DNA from: an uncultured Ruminococcus sp.
Lineage (GTDB): Bacteria > Bacillota > Clostridia > Oscillospirales > Acutalibacteraceae
Reading direction: 5' to 3'
Length of the DNA stretch: 64,000 bases
Assembly: GCA_902768825.1 (NCBI GenBank)
Contig: CACXMR010000001.1
Span: forward strand, 1 to 64,000
Below, piece by piece: positions 63,064 through 64,000 of the stretch. Both the position numbers and the translations under genes were made by a program. How positions within the stretch are numbered: the first letter of the stretch is position 1; each line of letters begins with the position of its first letter. The notes under the pieces were generated by a model. That model was given only the letters and a program-made list of their open reading frames with translations. It ran no database searches and was not told the DNA's origin.

Positions 63064-63075
63064 TAGTGGGGACAA
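63056..63075 (-). promoter_or_regulatory. Direct repeat overlapping the operon promoter
   Basis: TTGTCCCC occurs twice on the minus strand with a 12-base period (63068-63075 and 63056-63063), separated by ACTA. One copy is the -35 box. It could be a tandem operator for a response regulator. Confidence 0.45.
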
Positions 63076-63152
63076 ACATTTCCCTCATCCCCATTTGTAA
63101 CAAAATTGTAACTACTGCTTTTGGCTTATTCAAGTAAGCACTGACTATGCTG

Positions 63153-63196
63153 TAAAAAAAATCAAAGCAGATACAGCACTGAGCCGTACCTGCTTT
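63153..63196 (-). terminator. Terminator of the S41 protease gene
   Basis: Minus strand AAAGCAG (63190-63196) and CTGCTTT (63164-63170) with an extended inner stem, followed by GAT8. It separates the protease from the surface-protein operon. Confidence 0.78.
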
Positions 63197-63210
63197 ATAT
63201 GCAGCTGATA

Positions 63211-64000
63211 TTATCTCATTTTTCTTTTAGCGGTGACTGCACAGAAAGCGCCTGCAGCAACCATCATAACCAATACGATCATAAGCACCGGTGTACTGTC
63301 GCCAGTCTTTACATTATCATCACCGGATGTCGGAGTGGGAAGTGCGGACTCCTGCTCTGAGGGCTGTTCCTCTGAGGGCTCGTCCTGAGAAGGCTCGTCC
63401 TTTGAAGCATAAAACTCGTCAATAAGAGATGCCATACTTTCATAATCATAAAGCCCGCTGTAATCGGTCTGCTCTTTGCCGTCCGAATCAATATATCTGC
63501 TTGTCAGCTCAAAGTCCAGGGGCGCACCCATGTCAACATCCTCATTGTCTTTGTTGATATACTTACTGTATCCGGAGATCGTATATGCCATTCCTTCCGG
63601 ATTTGTGAGCACAAACAGACCGCAGGTGCCGCCGCCGCTCCTCTCACCCAGAATTGCTATTCCCTCGTCCTTTGCCAAAACAGGGAACAGATTGCCGCAG
63701 GAGAATGAAACCTTGGACGTGACCACTGCAAATTCAAAATCATAGGCAACGTCCTTGTCAAGATCGTTGATTTCCCCGTTAAGGTCAAAATCAACTTCGG
63801 CTGTCCGTGAAATTATGTTGCCTGTAAGAGTCTCAAGAGTTTTGAGGGACCATTTGTTGTCGTGATACTTATTGTTGGTGATGGCCGCCATCATATAAAT
63901 AATTACCGCACTGCTGCCGCCTGTGTTGCAGGATACGTCTATGACAAAGCGCTTAATTCCATTCTGGGCAGCATAATCAAGGGACCACTTGAAGGCATAG
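63211..64000 (-). CDS. S41-family (CtpA-like) protease with KTGD-helix tail, partial
   Basis: The open frame runs from the right window edge to 63211, so the N-terminus is missing. The visible 262 residues contain RFVIDVSCNTGGSSAV (the beta-strand and GG turn before the active site) and VVTSKVSFSCGNLFPVLAKD, which provides the catalytic Ser (SFSCGN) and Lys region of the S41 fold. A Ser/Glu/Gln linker (EPSEEQPSEQ) leads to NVKTGDSTPVLMIV, a helix and KRKMR. This places a protease on the cell surface just upstream of the large surface-protein operon. Confidence 0.8.
   Translation of the reverse strand, partial: YAFKWSLDYAAQNGIKRFVIDVSCNTGGSSAVIIYMMAAITNNKYHDNKWSLKTLETLTGNIISRTAEVDFDLNGEINDLDKDVAYDFEFAVVTSKVSFSCGNLFPVLAKDEGIAILGERSGGGTCGLFVLTNPEGMAYTISGYSKYINKDNEDVDMGAPLDFELTSRYIDSDGKEQTDYSGLYDYESMASLIDEFYASKDEPSQDEPSEEQPSEQESALPTPTSGDDNVKTGDSTPVLMIVLVMMVAAGAFCAVTAKRKMR

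Overview
This 64 kb window is a chromosomal segment of a low-to-mid GC, endospore-forming Clostridia member, most likely a Ruminococcus-type gut commensal (Oscillospiraceae). The evidence is sporulation genes (spoIIAA-spoIIAB-sigF, spoIVA with a SipL-like partner, gpr-spoIIP), a surface starch-binding protein with a CBM26-like module, Shine-Dalgarno (SD)/sigma-A signals of Firmicute type, and many exported proteins with Ser/Glu-rich linkers and short KTGD-helix-Lys tails. I saw no rRNA, tRNA, CRISPR array, phage or intact transposase gene.

Layout. 1-9.3 kb (mostly minus strand): recA-recX-rimO, then an apparent transcription unit trmB / Ser-rich lipoprotein / OmpR-type regulator / histidine kinase / yqhQ / prmC. 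9.5-17 kb: map, a phosphotransferase, a lipoprotein, an ABC-F ATPase, an HPr-like protein, mtaB and a cyclophilin. 17-21.7 kb: a sporulation block, with the coat basement genes sipL-like and spoIVA on minus and the sigma-F operon on plus. 21.9-30.6 kb: a cell-envelope polysaccharide locus (EpsG-like polymerase, priming sugar transferase, Wzm/Wzt-type ABC exporter, GT4, Ig-like membrane protein, TarI/IspD-like cytidylyltransferase). 30.9-43.8 kb: small surface protein, TraB/GumN lipoprotein, starch-binding protein, zinc-ribbon membrane protein, HAD phosphatase, Tex, Ser/Glu-rich membrane protein, spoIIP, gpr, and a leucine-rich-repeat lipoprotein whose C-terminus looks like an ADP-ribosyltransferase domain.

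The most unusual part is 43.9-63 kb. A minus-strand cluster encodes an 802-aa and a 1727-aa membrane protein that share one architecture: an N-terminal beta-prism-like domain with a DLN...GYKTT motif, a helical region, a central membrane hairpin and a second conserved IPxYVxDxV domain. Between them are two beta-helix (GGGIY-repeat) surface proteins; after them come a multi-pass membrane protein and a PrsW-type intramembrane protease. A terminator separates these from a SpoIIE-phosphatase / RsbW-like kinase / STAS partner-switching module. A LytS-like kinase/response regulator pair converges on that module. An S41 protease lies just upstream. I propose this as a regulated cell-surface assembly that may be undescribed.

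Five single-base indels lie in the 45-57 kb part: one in the LytS-like kinase, two in the phosphatase membrane domain, and one in each beta-helix gene just before its membrane anchor. In each case the interrupted reading frame continues convincingly in another frame. Sequencing error, decay, transcriptional slippage and phase variation cannot be told apart from this sequence alone.
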